Below, in pieces: positions 17,731 to 26,174 of a stretch of 64,000 bases of DNA; within the stretch, counting starts at the first letter, position 1, and each line of letters starts with the position of its first letter. The notes under the pieces were generated by a model. The model was not told the DNA's origin. It did not search any database and saw only the letters and a program-made list of their open reading frames with translations. The stretch covers positions 55,273 through 119,272 of the forward strand of contig NZ_JOAP01000018.1 in NCBI RefSeq assembly GCF_000720475.1. The letters run 5' to 3'. The DNA is from Streptomyces aureocirculatus. GTDB lineage: Bacteria > Actinomycetota > Actinomycetes > Streptomycetales > Streptomycetaceae. The position numbers and the translations under genes were made by a program.

Positions 17731-18183
17731 TCAGCCGAGTCCCAGGAGCGCGCGCATGTGCGCGTACTTCGCCGTGAGGCGGTCCCGGGTCGTCCCGTCC
17801 AGTACGGACAGGCGGCCCGGGTCCGCGTTGTGGGCCAGGTCGGCCTCCTTGACCAGGAGCGCGCCCGGCGTCCGGAGGATGCGGGCGGCGTACGCCTCCG
17901 GGGTCTCGCCGGGCCGCTTGGTGACCGCGAGGACGATCGCCTTGGTGGCCGGGGTCAGCGCCGCGTCCGCCAGCCACCCGGCCGACAGGGCGTCGTCCTC
18001 GACCGCGTCGTGCAGCCAGGCCGCCGCGATCTGCTCGTCGGACCCGCCCCGCTCCCGTACCCCCGCGGCGACCGCCGCCAGGTGCTCTGCGTAGGGCCGC
18101 CCCGCCTTGTCGGTCTGCCCGGCGTGCGCCCGCCGGGCCACCGCCTCCACCTCGGTCTGCGTCATCGGTGTCGTCAGTGTCAT
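17731..18183 (-). CDS. HD-domain hydrolase, SpoT/MESH1-like
   Basis: 150-residue protein with HD phosphohydrolase motifs arranged as in the hydrolase domain of RelA/SpoT. His20, then GRPYAEHLAAVA, then WLHDAVEDD (His58-Asp59, Glu62-Asp63), then KEADLAHNADP (Asp115, Asn119), equivalent to KLADRLHN. It lacks synthetase, TGS and ACT domains, so it could be a small alarmone hydrolase degrading (p)ppGpp or a related nucleotide. Start ATG 18183 overlaps the TGA of the ABC permease gene (ATGA), so it is translationally coupled to the exporter. Substrate is inferred only. Confidence 0.8.
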   Translation of the reverse strand: MTLTTPMTQTEVEAVARRAHAGQTDKAGRPYAEHLAAVAAGVRERGGSDEQIAAAWLHDAVEDDALSAGWLADAALTPATKAIVLAVTKRPGETPEAYAARILRTPGALLVKEADLAHNADPGRLSVLDGTTRDRLTAKYAHMRALLGLG

Positions 18184-20639
18184 GACCGCGACCTTAGTGC
18201 CGCCCGTGCGGGCACCGCCGTGGCCACCAGGCCGAGCACCACGGCCGACCCGGCGAACGCCCCGTACAGAAGCGGCGGGATGTACGGGCCCTGGCCCGTG
18301 AGGCCCTTCATCATCGGGACGAGGGTGGCCAGCGCGATCGCGGTGCCGATGACGACACCCGCGCCCGTCACGAGCAGCGCCTCGAAGCGCACCATCCGCA
18401 GGACCTGGCGCCGGGTGGTGCCGATGAGCCGCAGGGTGCCCAGCTCGCGCCGCCGGTCGAGGACCGTCATGACGAGCGTGTTGGCGGCGGCGACCGCGGC
18501 GAAGCCGCCGAGCACGGCCGCCATGGTGGTGTTCGCCCAGGCGTTCAGCTCCCGGTCCTTGGACTGGGCCGTGGTGTAGTCGTCGCGGTCCAGGAGCGTG
18601 CCGTGGGAGGTGAGCTGCTTCAGGGCCGCGGCGGAGGCGCCCTTCGTCCAGACCTCCGTGGCGAACGCCGAGGTGACGTGCTGCTTCAACTCGTCGGCTG
18701 ACAGCGTGACCTGGGCGAGCCCGAGGCCGCGTTCGTACGTCGCCACGACCGTAGGCCTGACCTTGGTGCCGTCGGGCAGGCGCAGGTCGACGCGGTCGCC
18801 GGTCTCGACCCGGGCGGAGTGGGCGAGGTTCGCGTCCAGGGCGATCCGGCCCTTGCCGAGGGCGAGTTCACCGGTCTTGACCTTCAGGTCCTGCACCTTC
18901 GCGAGGTCGGCGGCCGTGCCCGTGATGCCCTGGGTGCTCGCCGACTCCAGCCAGCGGTCGCCGCCCGAGCCGACGGGCAGGAGCACGGAGGTCTTGACCA
19001 CGCCGACCGCGGCTCCGTCCCCGGCGACCGCCGCGCGTACGGCCGGCGCGTCGAAGCCGGTGTCCGACGTCACGATGTGGTCCGCCGTGATGCCGTCCCG
19101 CTGCTGGTCGGCCGCCACCTTGTCCTCGCTGGTGTGCATGAAGACGAGCGTGGAGGCGAACGCCATCGCGAGCACGATCGGGGTGATCGCGGACGCGAGG
19201 CGCCGGGAGTTGCTGCGGGAGTTCGCGGCGGCCAGCGACGCCGACGCGCCCGCCCCGCGCAGCGGCAGGCCGAACAGCGCCGCGCAGCCACGTGCCACGA
19301 GCGGCCCGAGCAGCGCCACCGCCAGCATGAACAGCATCACGACGCCGAGCGCCGCGTTCGCCGCGTCCTCGCCGGTGGTGGTGGCGGCGACCCGCGCGAG
19401 GATCACACCGCCGACCGTCGCGGCGACACCGAGGGGCGTGCGGATCCAGCCGACCGGCAGCGGCTCCACGGACGCCTCGCTCAGCGCCTGGCCCGGCTTG
19501 ATGCGGGACGGGCGGCGCGCGGCCATGTACCCGGCGAGCAGGGCGGAGAGCACCGCCGTACCGGCCGCGATGAGCAGCGGGAGCCAGGAGACGGAGACCT
19601 CCACGGCCTGCGGGACCGCGCCCTTGTCCTTGAGCTGCCCGAACCACCAGCGTGCCAGGGCGATGCCGGGCAGACAGCCGAGCACACCCGCGAGCGGCGC
19701 GACGAGCAGGGACTCGGTGGCGATGGTGCGGCGGATCTGCCGGGGCGTGGTGCCGATGGCGCGAAGGAGCGCGAACTCGCGGGCCCGCTGGCCGACGGAG
19801 AGAGCGACCGTGCCGGCCGCCGTGAAGACGGCGACCGCCGTGGCGACGCCCCCGAAGGAGCCGCCGATGCCGGTGAGCATGTCCTTGGCCTCGTAGAGGC
19901 CCGGGTCCTCGACGGCACCGCGCGCGTCGCCGGTGTGCACGTCGGCCTTGTCCCCGAGGGCCTTCGCCACCTGGGCCTTGAGCGCGGAGGTGCTGACGCC
20001 GTCCTTGGGGAGTACGGCGACGGCGTCGACGCGTCCCGGGTGTCCGGAAACACGTACGGCGTCGGAGTCGGTGAACCAGGCCGTCGGCGCCGCTCCCGCG
20101 GCGATCCCGGAGACCCGGAAGTCGCGGGGGCCCTCCGCCGTGGTCAGCGTGACCTTCTGGCCGACGCGGGCCCCGGGAGCGCCGCCCGCGAGCACCACTT
20201 CCCCGGTGGCGGGGGCGCGGCCCGCGGAGAGCTTCTCGCCGGTGAAGGCGGTGGAGCCCCAGTTGTGCGCCGTCAGCTCGCTGTCGCCGTGCCGCACGGG
20301 GAAGGTGACGTCGGCGACGGCGGTGCGCGCGCCGGGCGCCGCGGCCGCCTTCGCCACCAGGGATGCGGCGATCCTGGCCCGGTCCGGCACGGGCATGCCC
20401 TCGTCCTCGCGGTCATCGCCGCCGCCGGTGACGAAGTGGGCCTTCTGGTCGGCGGCTGCCACCACCGGCGCGTCGGCGTAGCGCACCGGCGGCACCGAGG
20501 CGCGCAGCCCCGTCTCCAGGAGGATCCCGCACGCGGCCACGATCAGGGAGGCCATCGTGAGGGCGACGAACGTGCCCACGAACGCGGCGGGCTTGAAACG
20601 GACGGCCGCGCGGGCCAGGCCGTTGGGTACGAGGCTCAC
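18180..20639 (-). CDS. FtsX/MacB-type ABC transporter permease
   Basis: 819-residue permease with two FtsX halves. N-terminal helix at about 17-42, a large extracytoplasmic domain (45-255), and three helices (about 260-375) with the conserved REFALLRAIGTTPRQIRR loop. The second half has an extracytoplasmic domain and terminal helices with a RRRELGTLRLIGTTRRQVLRMVRFE loop. This is the layout of lipoprotein or antimicrobial-peptide exporters such as MacB/LolC in actinobacteria. Start GTG 20639 overlaps the ATPase stop (GTGA). The substrate is not deducible. Confidence 0.93.
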   Translation of the reverse strand: MSLVPNGLARAAVRFKPAAFVGTFVALTMASLIVAACGILLETGLRASVPPVRYADAPVVAAADQKAHFVTGGGDDREDEGMPVPDRARIAASLVAKAAAAPGARTAVADVTFPVRHGDSELTAHNWGSTAFTGEKLSAGRAPATGEVVLAGGAPGARVGQKVTLTTAEGPRDFRVSGIAAGAAPTAWFTDSDAVRVSGHPGRVDAVAVLPKDGVSTSALKAQVAKALGDKADVHTGDARGAVEDPGLYEAKDMLTGIGGSFGGVATAVAVFTAAGTVALSVGQRAREFALLRAIGTTPRQIRRTIATESLLVAPLAGVLGCLPGIALARWWFGQLKDKGAVPQAVEVSVSWLPLLIAAGTAVLSALLAGYMAARRPSRIKPGQALSEASVEPLPVGWIRTPLGVAATVGGVILARVAATTTGEDAANAALGVVMLFMLAVALLGPLVARGCAALFGLPLRGAGASASLAAANSRSNSRRLASAITPIVLAMAFASTLVFMHTSEDKVAADQQRDGITADHIVTSDTGFDAPAVRAAVAGDGAAVGVVKTSVLLPVGSGGDRWLESASTQGITGTAADLAKVQDLKVKTGELALGKGRIALDANLAHSARVETGDRVDLRLPDGTKVRPTVVATYERGLGLAQVTLSADELKQHVTSAFATEVWTKGASAAALKQLTSHGTLLDRDDYTTAQSKDRELNAWANTTMAAVLGGFAAVAAANTLVMTVLDRRRELGTLRLIGTTRRQVLRMVRFEALLVTGAGVVIGTAIALATLVPMMKGLTGQGPYIPPLLYGAFAGSAVVLGLVATAVPARAALRSRS

Positions 20640-21466
20640 GCCGCGGCCCCCACGTACACGGGCGCGGTGAGCGCGGTCATGCGGTCCGCGATCCGGGCGG
20701 CGGGGGCGCGGTCCAGGTGGTCCACGATCCGGCCGTCGGCGAGGAACAGCGTGCGGTCGGCGTGCGCGGCGGCGGCCGGGTCGTGGGTGACCATCACGAC
20801 CGTCGCGCCCATGCCGTCCACGGCCGAGCGCAGCAGGTTCAGGATCTCGGTGGCCGTGGTGGTGTCGAGGGCGCCGGTCGGCTCGTCGGCGAAGACCACG
20901 TCAGGGGACGTCACCAGGGCGCGGGCGATCGCCACGCGCTGCTGCTGGCCGCCGGAGAGCTGGCCCGGGCGGCGCCTGCCCTTGTCGCCGAGGCCCACCC
21001 GGGCCAGGACATCGGCGGCCCTGCGGCGGTCGGGGCGGTGGCCCGCCAGGCGCATCGGGAGCAGGACGTTCTGCTCGACGGTGAGCGAGGGGAGCAGGTT
21101 GAAGGCCTGGAAGACGAAGCCGAGGCGGGTGCGGCGCAGGGCCGTCAGCTTGTTCTCGCTCATGCCGGTGATCTCGGTGCCGCCGAGGTGGACGGTGCCG
21201 GCCGTGGGGCGGTCAAGGCCTGCCGCGCACTGCAGGAACGTGGACTTGCCCGAGCCCGAGGGGCCCATCACCGCGGTGAAGCTGCCGCGGGGCAGTTTCA
21301 GGTCTATGCCGCGCAGGGCGTGTACGGCGCCGGAGCCGCGGCCGTACTGGCGGCGCACCCCGTCCAGCTCCACGGCCCAGTCGCCGGTGCCGCCGTGGGG
21401 CTCCCCCGTCGTGTGCACGGGGGCCGCGATCTTCTCGCCCCGCTGCTTCTTCCTGCGCAGCCCCAT
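20636..21466 (-). CDS. MacB/LolD-type ABC transporter ATP-binding protein
   Basis: 276-residue ATPase. Walker A GPSGSGKST, Q-loop FVFQAFNLLPSLTVEQN, signature [15 protein letters not shown], Walker B DVVFADEPTGALD, switch His VTHD. These are typical of exporter ATPases that pair with FtsX-type permeases. Start ATG 21466 (MGLRRKKQRG) is supported by GGAAAGGG about 10 bases upstream. First gene of the operon ATPase - permease - HD hydrolase, with 4-bp overlaps throughout. Confidence 0.94.
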   Translation of the reverse strand: MGLRRKKQRGEKIAAPVHTTGEPHGGTGDWAVELDGVRRQYGRGSGAVHALRGIDLKLPRGSFTAVMGPSGSGKSTFLQCAAGLDRPTAGTVHLGGTEITGMSENKLTALRRTRLGFVFQAFNLLPSLTVEQNVLLPMRLAGHRPDRRRAADVLARVGLGDKGRRRPGQLSGGQQQRVAIARALVTSPDVVFADEPTGALDTTTATEILNLLRSAVDGMGATVVMVTHDPAAAAHADRTLFLADGRIVDHLDRAPAARIADRMTALTAPVYVGAAA

Positions 21467-21650
21467 GGCGTGCACCCTTTCCGTCGTTCCGCGTCCTGAT
21501 TGCCTGATGCATCGAACGTACGGAGTCCGGGGTGTCCTGGACCATGAGGCGGCCCGGCCAGTGGGGGGTGGGGTTTCCCCCACCTCGGCGGTGGTGACGT
21601 GCCTGGTGGAGACCCTCGCGGGGCGCCCCAGGCCCACCCCTCCACCGAAA

Positions 21651-21800
21651 CTGGGGCTCCGCCCCAGACCCCGCTCCTCAAACGCCGGAGAGGCTGAAAC
21701 TCACCGGCACATCTCAAACGCGCCGGAGGGGCTGAGAAGAACGAGCCTGCTGCGGCACATATTCAGCCCGTCCGGCGTTTGAGGACGAGCGCGCAGCGCG
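21651..21800. repeat. Dispersed repeat cluster, locus 2
   Basis: Within the 363-bp gap between the phosphatase and ABC genes. Small hairpin CTGGGGC/GCCCCAG (21651-21667). CTCAAACGCCGGAGAGGCTG is at about 21678-21697, a degenerate copy at about 21713-21735, and an inverted copy TTCAGCCCGTCCGGCGTTTG at 21762-21781 followed by AGGACGAGCGCGCAGCGCG. It has the same core as at 2531, 25346, 38090, 43080 and 55925. Bases 21467-21650 hold only the ABC operon leader. Confidence 0.75.
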
Positions 21801-21829
21801 ATCGACGCCGCCCAAGGCCCCCGGCCAGC

Positions 21830-23014
21830 TCACGCGTCGCGGCAGATCAGCAGCAGCGCCCGATCGTCGTTGACGTCCTTGGCGACCGCCTCGATGAGGT
21901 GCCACGCGGCGCCGTGGAAGCCGCCGGGGACGTAGCGGTCCGCCTCCCCGGTGAGGCGGTCGATGCCCTCGGCGATGTCGCGGTCGGCGGCCTCGACGAT
22001 GCCGTCGGTGAAGAGCATCAGGACGTCGCCGGGGCGCAGCGAACCCTTGACGGGGTCGAACTGGGCGCCGTCGTAGACGCCGAGGAGGGGGCCCTCGCCG
22101 GACTTCTCCTCCCAGCGGCCGGTGCCCGCGCTGAGCTGGAGGGCGGGGAGGTGGCCCGCGGAGAGGAGTTCGTAGTCGCCGGTGTCCAGGTCGAGGACGA
22201 GATGGATGGAGGTGGCGAAGCCCTCGTCCCAGTCCTGGCGGAGGAGGTAGCCGTTGGCGGCGGGCAGGAAGGCGTGCGGCGGCAGGGAGCCGAGCAGGCC
22301 GCCGAAGGCACCGGACAGGAGCAGGGCCCGGGAACCGGCGTCCATGCCCTTGCCGGAGACGTCGGTGAGGACGACCTCCAGAGTGCGCCCGCTGTTCGTG
22401 CGGGCGGCCACGACGAAGTCGCCGGAGAAGGACTGGCCGCCGGCCGGACGCAGCGCCATCTCCCGGTGCCAGCCGCGCGGCAGCTTCGGCAGCTTGCTCT
22501 GCACCCGGATGCGTTCGCGCAGGTCGAAGAGCATGGTGCCGCCGCCACGCCAGGGCACGCCGACGCGGCTGCGGAACTGGGCGATGAGGAGCCCGAAGAA
22601 GCCGCAGGCCGCGACGGTCAGGACGGTGCCGGGGGTGACCCGTGCGGGGCCCTCCGTGTAGGGGCCGAGCCGCGCGGACTCCACGATCAGCGCGGCGGCC
22701 GAGGCGGCGTACAGGCCGAGCAGGCTGGAGGGGCGCAGGAGCAGGCCGCCCGCGACGATGGGCAGGACGAGCGTGGACGGCGAGAACCACACGGGGTTGA
22801 CGATCGTGCATGTGGTGATGACGGGGACGGTGAGGAGCAGCGCGGCGAGCGCCACCCAGTCGGAGCCGTCCCCGCGGAAGTAGTCGACACCGGATTTGCG
22901 CAGCCCTATCCGGGCCCGGTGCAGCCGCTTCTTCATCCGGGCCGGGAACGTCTCGGCTTCGGCGCGCCGCGCACGCTGCTCGCGTCGCTCGCGTCCTTCT
23001 CGTCGTACCGCCAT
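21830..23014 (-). CDS. Membrane PP2C-type (SpoIIE) serine/threonine phosphatase
   Basis: 394-residue protein. Arg-rich N-terminus (1-45), four hydrophobic helices (about 52-145), then a PPM/SpoIIE catalytic domain. Metal-binding motifs are FSGDFVVA, VVLTDVSGKGMDAG and LLSAGHLPAL, followed by PGDVLMLFTDGIVEA near the C-terminus. The family dephosphorylates anti-sigma-factor antagonists and switches sigma factors in actinobacteria. No HATPase kinase or STAS partner is adjacent. Start ATG 23014. It is divergent from the Eis-like gene. Confidence 0.9.
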   Translation of the reverse strand: MAVRREGRERREQRARRAEAETFPARMKKRLHRARIGLRKSGVDYFRGDGSDWVALAALLLTVPVITTCTIVNPVWFSPSTLVLPIVAGGLLLRPSSLLGLYAASAAALIVESARLGPYTEGPARVTPGTVLTVAACGFFGLLIAQFRSRVGVPWRGGGTMLFDLRERIRVQSKLPKLPRGWHREMALRPAGGQSFSGDFVVAARTNSGRTLEVVLTDVSGKGMDAGSRALLLSGAFGGLLGSLPPHAFLPAANGYLLRQDWDEGFATSIHLVLDLDTGDYELLSAGHLPALQLSAGTGRWEEKSGEGPLLGVYDGAQFDPVKGSLRPGDVLMLFTDGIVEAADRDIAEGIDRLTGEADRYVPGGFHGAAWHLIEAVAKDVNDDRALLLICRDA

Positions 23015-23178
23015 TGCTCGTGGACCCTATCCACCGGGCCAGGCACTTCGCACGGGAGGTACCTCTTGTCCCCCTTCAGGGGCACCTCTCCTGTATCTCC
23101 GCACCCAGCGTCCACACGCACATTCCGGTACGCGGAAAACCCTTCGCCGCGCCCTGGGAGCCCTGGTAGGCATGGCAT

Positions 23179-24417
23179 ATGACAGCAGAATTGCGGGAGT
23201 TGGGCCAGAGCGACTGGGAGCAGTGGTACGCGACGCTGGAGCGGGCCTTCGGTGGTGTCGCCGAGGCGCAGGAGGAGCGTGAGCTGTGGCGGGATCTCAC
23301 GGAGTGCGAGCGCTCGATCGGGGCCTGGGACGGTGACCTCTGCGTGGGTACGGCGGGCTCGTTCAGCTTCCGTCTGGCCGTGCCGGGCGGCGCCGTGGTG
23401 GACACGGCCGCCGTCACGATGGTGGGCGTGGCGGCGACGCACCGGCGCCGCGGCCTGCTCACGGCGATGATGCGGCGGCAACTGGACGACGTGCGTGAGC
23501 GGGGCGAGGCGGTGGCGATCCTGACGGCGTCGGAGCCCATGATCTACGGCCGGTTCGGGTACGGCACGGCGTCGTACGCCCTCCACCTGGAGATCGACAC
23601 GAGCCGGGTGGACCTGGCGGTGCCGCCGGGCACGGACGACGTGCGGCTGCGTTACGCGGTGCCCGTCGAGGCCGGTCCCGCCCGCGAGGCGGTGTACGCG
23701 CAGCGGGTCGCGGGCCGTCCCGGCATGCTGGCGCGGCGCCCCGACTGGGAGCGCCTGATCACCCTGGACCCGCCGGGCCAGCGCGACGGCGCGTCACCGC
23801 AGCAGTGCGTGCTCGCCGAGCGCGACGGCGAGGCCGTCGGGTACGCGTTGTTCGCGGTCAAGCCCGAGTGGGACGTCCGGGGCGCCAAGGGCACGGTCCG
23901 GGTGCAGGACGTCGAGGCCCTCGACCCGACGGCGTACGCCGCGCTGTGGCGCTTCCTGTTCGACATCGACCTGACGTCGACGGTCCTCGCGCCGAACCGG
24001 CCGGTGGACGACCCGGTGGTGCAGCTCGTCTCCGACGTGCGCCGCTGCGACCTCCGCTTCCGGGACTCGCTGTACGTACGCCTGGTGGACGTCGGCGCCG
24101 CCCTGGAAGCGCGTACGTACCAGGCGCCGGTGGACGTGGTCCTCGACGTGGAGGACGCCTTCTGCCCCTGGAACGAGGGGCGCTGGCGTCTCGCGGGTGA
24201 CGCCAAGGGGGCGTCCTGCAAGCGCGTGGACGCCGACGGCACGGCGGCCGACCTCGCCCTCTCCGTACGGGAGTTGGGCTCGGTCTATCTGGGCGGGGTG
24301 CCCCTCACCCAGCTCGCCGGGGCGGGACGGGTGCGGGAGCTGCGCCAGGGCGCGGTGGCGGAGACGTCACTGGCGTTCGGCTCGGCGTCGGCGCCGTGGC
24401 TGCCGCACGGCTTCTAG
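23179..24417 (+). CDS. Eis-like GNAT N-acetyltransferase
   Basis: 412-residue protein with the Eis architecture. The N-terminal GNAT domain carries the acetyl-CoA loop VGVAATHRRRGLLTAMM. A second, degenerate GNAT region and a C-terminal SCP2-like domain follow, ending in a free carboxylate (PWLPHGF), which is part of the active site in mycobacterial Eis. YGRFGYGTAS is also typical. Mycobacterial Eis acetylates aminoglycosides and protein lysines; the substrate here is unknown. Start ATG 23179. Its stop overlaps that of the convergent nei gene within one CTAG. Confidence 0.9.
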   Translation: MTAELRELGQSDWEQWYATLERAFGGVAEAQEERELWRDLTECERSIGAWDGDLCVGTAGSFSFRLAVPGGAVVDTAAVTMVGVAATHRRRGLLTAMMRRQLDDVRERGEAVAILTASEPMIYGRFGYGTASYALHLEIDTSRVDLAVPPGTDDVRLRYAVPVEAGPAREAVYAQRVAGRPGMLARRPDWERLITLDPPGQRDGASPQQCVLAERDGEAVGYALFAVKPEWDVRGAKGTVRVQDVEALDPTAYAALWRFLFDIDLTSTVLAPNRPVDDPVVQLVSDVRRCDLRFRDSLYVRLVDVGAALEARTYQAPVDVVLDVEDAFCPWNEGRWRLAGDAKGASCKRVDADGTAADLALSVRELGSVYLGGVPLTQLAGAGRVRELRQGAVAETSLAFGSASAPWLPHGF

Positions 24418-25247
24418 GATCGGCCCGCCGGTGGCTGGCAGGTGGGGCACCAGAACAGGTTGCGGGCGGCGAGGTCGGCGGTGCGGATCTCGCCGCCACA
24501 GATGTGGCAGGCCTGCCGGGCTCTGCGGTACACGTACACCTCGCCGCCGTGGTCGTCCACGCGCGGCGGGCGCCCCATCGCCTCCGGGGTGTGCTCGGGC
24601 CTGACCGTGTCGATGCGGTTCAGCCGCACTCCCTCGTGCATCAGTTCCACCAGATCCGCCCAGATCGCGGTCCACTGGGCGTACGTGAGGTCCTTGCCGG
24701 GGGTGTACGGGTCGATGCCGTGCCGGAACAGGACCTCCGCGCGGTAGACGTTGCCGACGCCCGCGACGATCTTCTGGTCGAGGAGGAGTGCGGCGACGGT
24801 GGTGCGGCTGCGGGAGATGCGGCGCCAGGCCGCGTCGGGGTCGTTGCCCTCCGCGCTTCGTGGGCGCAGGGGGTCCGGGCCTAGGCGGGCGTGTATCGCC
24901 TGCTTCTCCTCGGCGGTGATCAGGGCGCAGGTCGTCGGGCCGCGCAGGTCCATGTACGCGGTGTCGTTCGCCAGGCGGAGGCGGACCGTGTCCGTGGGTG
25001 GGGGCGGGGGCGCCGTGCCCAGGGTCACTTTGCCGAAGAGGCCCAGGTGGATGTGGATCCAGCCGGTTTCCGCGAAGCCCAGGAAGAGGTGCTTGCCGTG
25101 GGCCTCCGCCGTGGTCATCACCTGCCCTGTCACCAGGGCCGCGCTGTCGGAGAACTTGCCCTGCGGGCTGCTCGCCCCCACCGCCCGCCCCTCGAACCGC
25201 TCCCGGTGCTCGGCCGCGAGACGGTGAATGGTGTGACCTTCCGGCAC
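24414..25247 (-). CDS. nei: Fpg/Nei-family DNA glycosylase, Nei type
   Basis: 277-residue base-excision repair enzyme that removes oxidised pyrimidines and cleaves the abasic site. Mature N-terminus PEGHTIHRLA gives catalytic Pro2 and Glu3. The helix-two-turn-helix region VGNVYRAEVLFRHGI is present. A C-terminal zinc finger, CHICGG...FWCPTCQ, binds DNA. PEGHTIH rather than PELPEVE points to the Nei rather than the MutM branch. Start GTG 25247 is fixed by the need for Pro2-Glu3 and by AGGAGAG five bases upstream. It may be co-transcribed with rpiB, but a repeat element lies in between. Confidence 0.93.
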   Translation of the reverse strand: MPEGHTIHRLAAEHRERFEGRAVGASSPQGKFSDSAALVTGQVMTTAEAHGKHLFLGFAETGWIHIHLGLFGKVTLGTAPPPPPTDTVRLRLANDTAYMDLRGPTTCALITAEEKQAIHARLGPDPLRPRSAEGNDPDAAWRRISRSRTTVAALLLDQKIVAGVGNVYRAEVLFRHGIDPYTPGKDLTYAQWTAIWADLVELMHEGVRLNRIDTVRPEHTPEAMGRPPRVDDHGGEVYVYRRARQACHICGGEIRTADLAARNLFWCPTCQPPAGRS

Positions 25248-25319
25248 GGGTCTCTCCTGTGGGGGGTGGGGGTGGGTCCTCGCGGGGGCGCCCCAGTCCC
25301 GCCCCTTTCCCGTGACCAA

Positions 25320-25440
25320 GGGGCTCCGCCCCCTGGACCCCCGGTCCCCAAACGCCGGACGGGCTGAATATCTGCCGCACCGGCGAAAGTTTCAGCCCCT
25401 CCGGCGTTTGAGGAGCGGGGTCTGGGGCGGAGCCCCAGGG
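25320..25440. repeat. Dispersed repeat cluster, locus 3 (inverted pair)
   Basis: Left GGGGCTCCGCCCCCTGGACC ... CAAACGCCGGACGGGCTGAA (25320-25368) faces right TTCAGCCCCTCCGGCGTTTG ... GGGGCGGAGCCCCAGG (25391-25440). The arms pair imperfectly over about 45 bp around a 22-bp loop, between rpiB and nei. Confidence 0.75.
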
Positions 25441-25447
25441 TTGGACC

Positions 25448-25936
25448 TCAGCCCTGCTGAGGGTGGTGGGCCGGGACGGCGGGGAGTTCGCCGGTGGTCT
25501 CGTAGGCCGTGAGCATCTCGATGCGTCGGGTGTGGCGGGGCTCGCCCGAGTACGGCGTACCGAGGAAGATCTCGACGAACTTGGTGGCCTCGTCCTGGGT
25601 GTGCATGCGGCCACCGATGGAGATCACGTTGGCGCCATTGTGCTCACGCCCGAGCGCGGCGGTCTGCTCACTCCACGCGAGAGCGGCCCGCACCCCCTTG
25701 ACCTTGTTCGCCGCGATCTGCTCCCCGTTGCCGGAGCCACCGATGACGATGCCGAGGGACTCGGGGTCCGCGGCCGTCCGCTCGGCGGCGCGCAGACAGA
25801 ACGGCGGGTAGTCGTCCTGGGCGTCGTAGATGTGGGGCCCGCAGTCGACGGGCTCGTGCCCGTGCGCCTTGAGCCATTCGACGAGGTGGTTCTTGAGTTC
25901 GTAGCCGGCATGATCCGAGCCGAGGTACACGCGCAT
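25448..25936 (-). CDS. rpiB: Ribose-5-phosphate isomerase B
   Basis: 162-residue RpiB/LacAB-family sugar-phosphate isomerase of the pentose phosphate pathway, interconverting ribose-5-phosphate and ribulose-5-phosphate. YLGSDHAGYELK (Asp8, His9) binds substrate. GIVIGGSGNGEQIAANKVKG contains Glu72, the position that serves as base in the actinobacterial (M. tuberculosis-type) enzymes instead of cysteine. NVISIGGRMHTQDEA is also conserved. Start ATG 25936 is chosen by homology; the ribosome site is weak. Divergent from an amino-acid permease. Confidence 0.95.
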   Translation of the reverse strand: MRVYLGSDHAGYELKNHLVEWLKAHGHEPVDCGPHIYDAQDDYPPFCLRAAERTAADPESLGIVIGGSGNGEQIAANKVKGVRAALAWSEQTAALGREHNGANVISIGGRMHTQDEATKFVEIFLGTPYSGEPRHTRRIEMLTAYETTGELPAVPAHHPQQG

Positions 25937-26174
25937 GCGTCCGAGTGTGGCATGTGCCGCGGCGGGCAGACGCCACGGGGCCGGGGCGCCGCCCGCCTTC
26001 CGCGGGGCCCGCACCCGCCCATTGGTACAGGCCACATGGGCGGCCGGTGATCGTCCGTAACCGATCGTTCACACAGGATTCCGGTGAATACAACGATCCG
26101 GAGACGGGTCTTTCGTCCCGTACGGCCCTGAGCTTGAATGCGGAAGCTCTGCCCGTGAACCAAAGGATCTGCTT

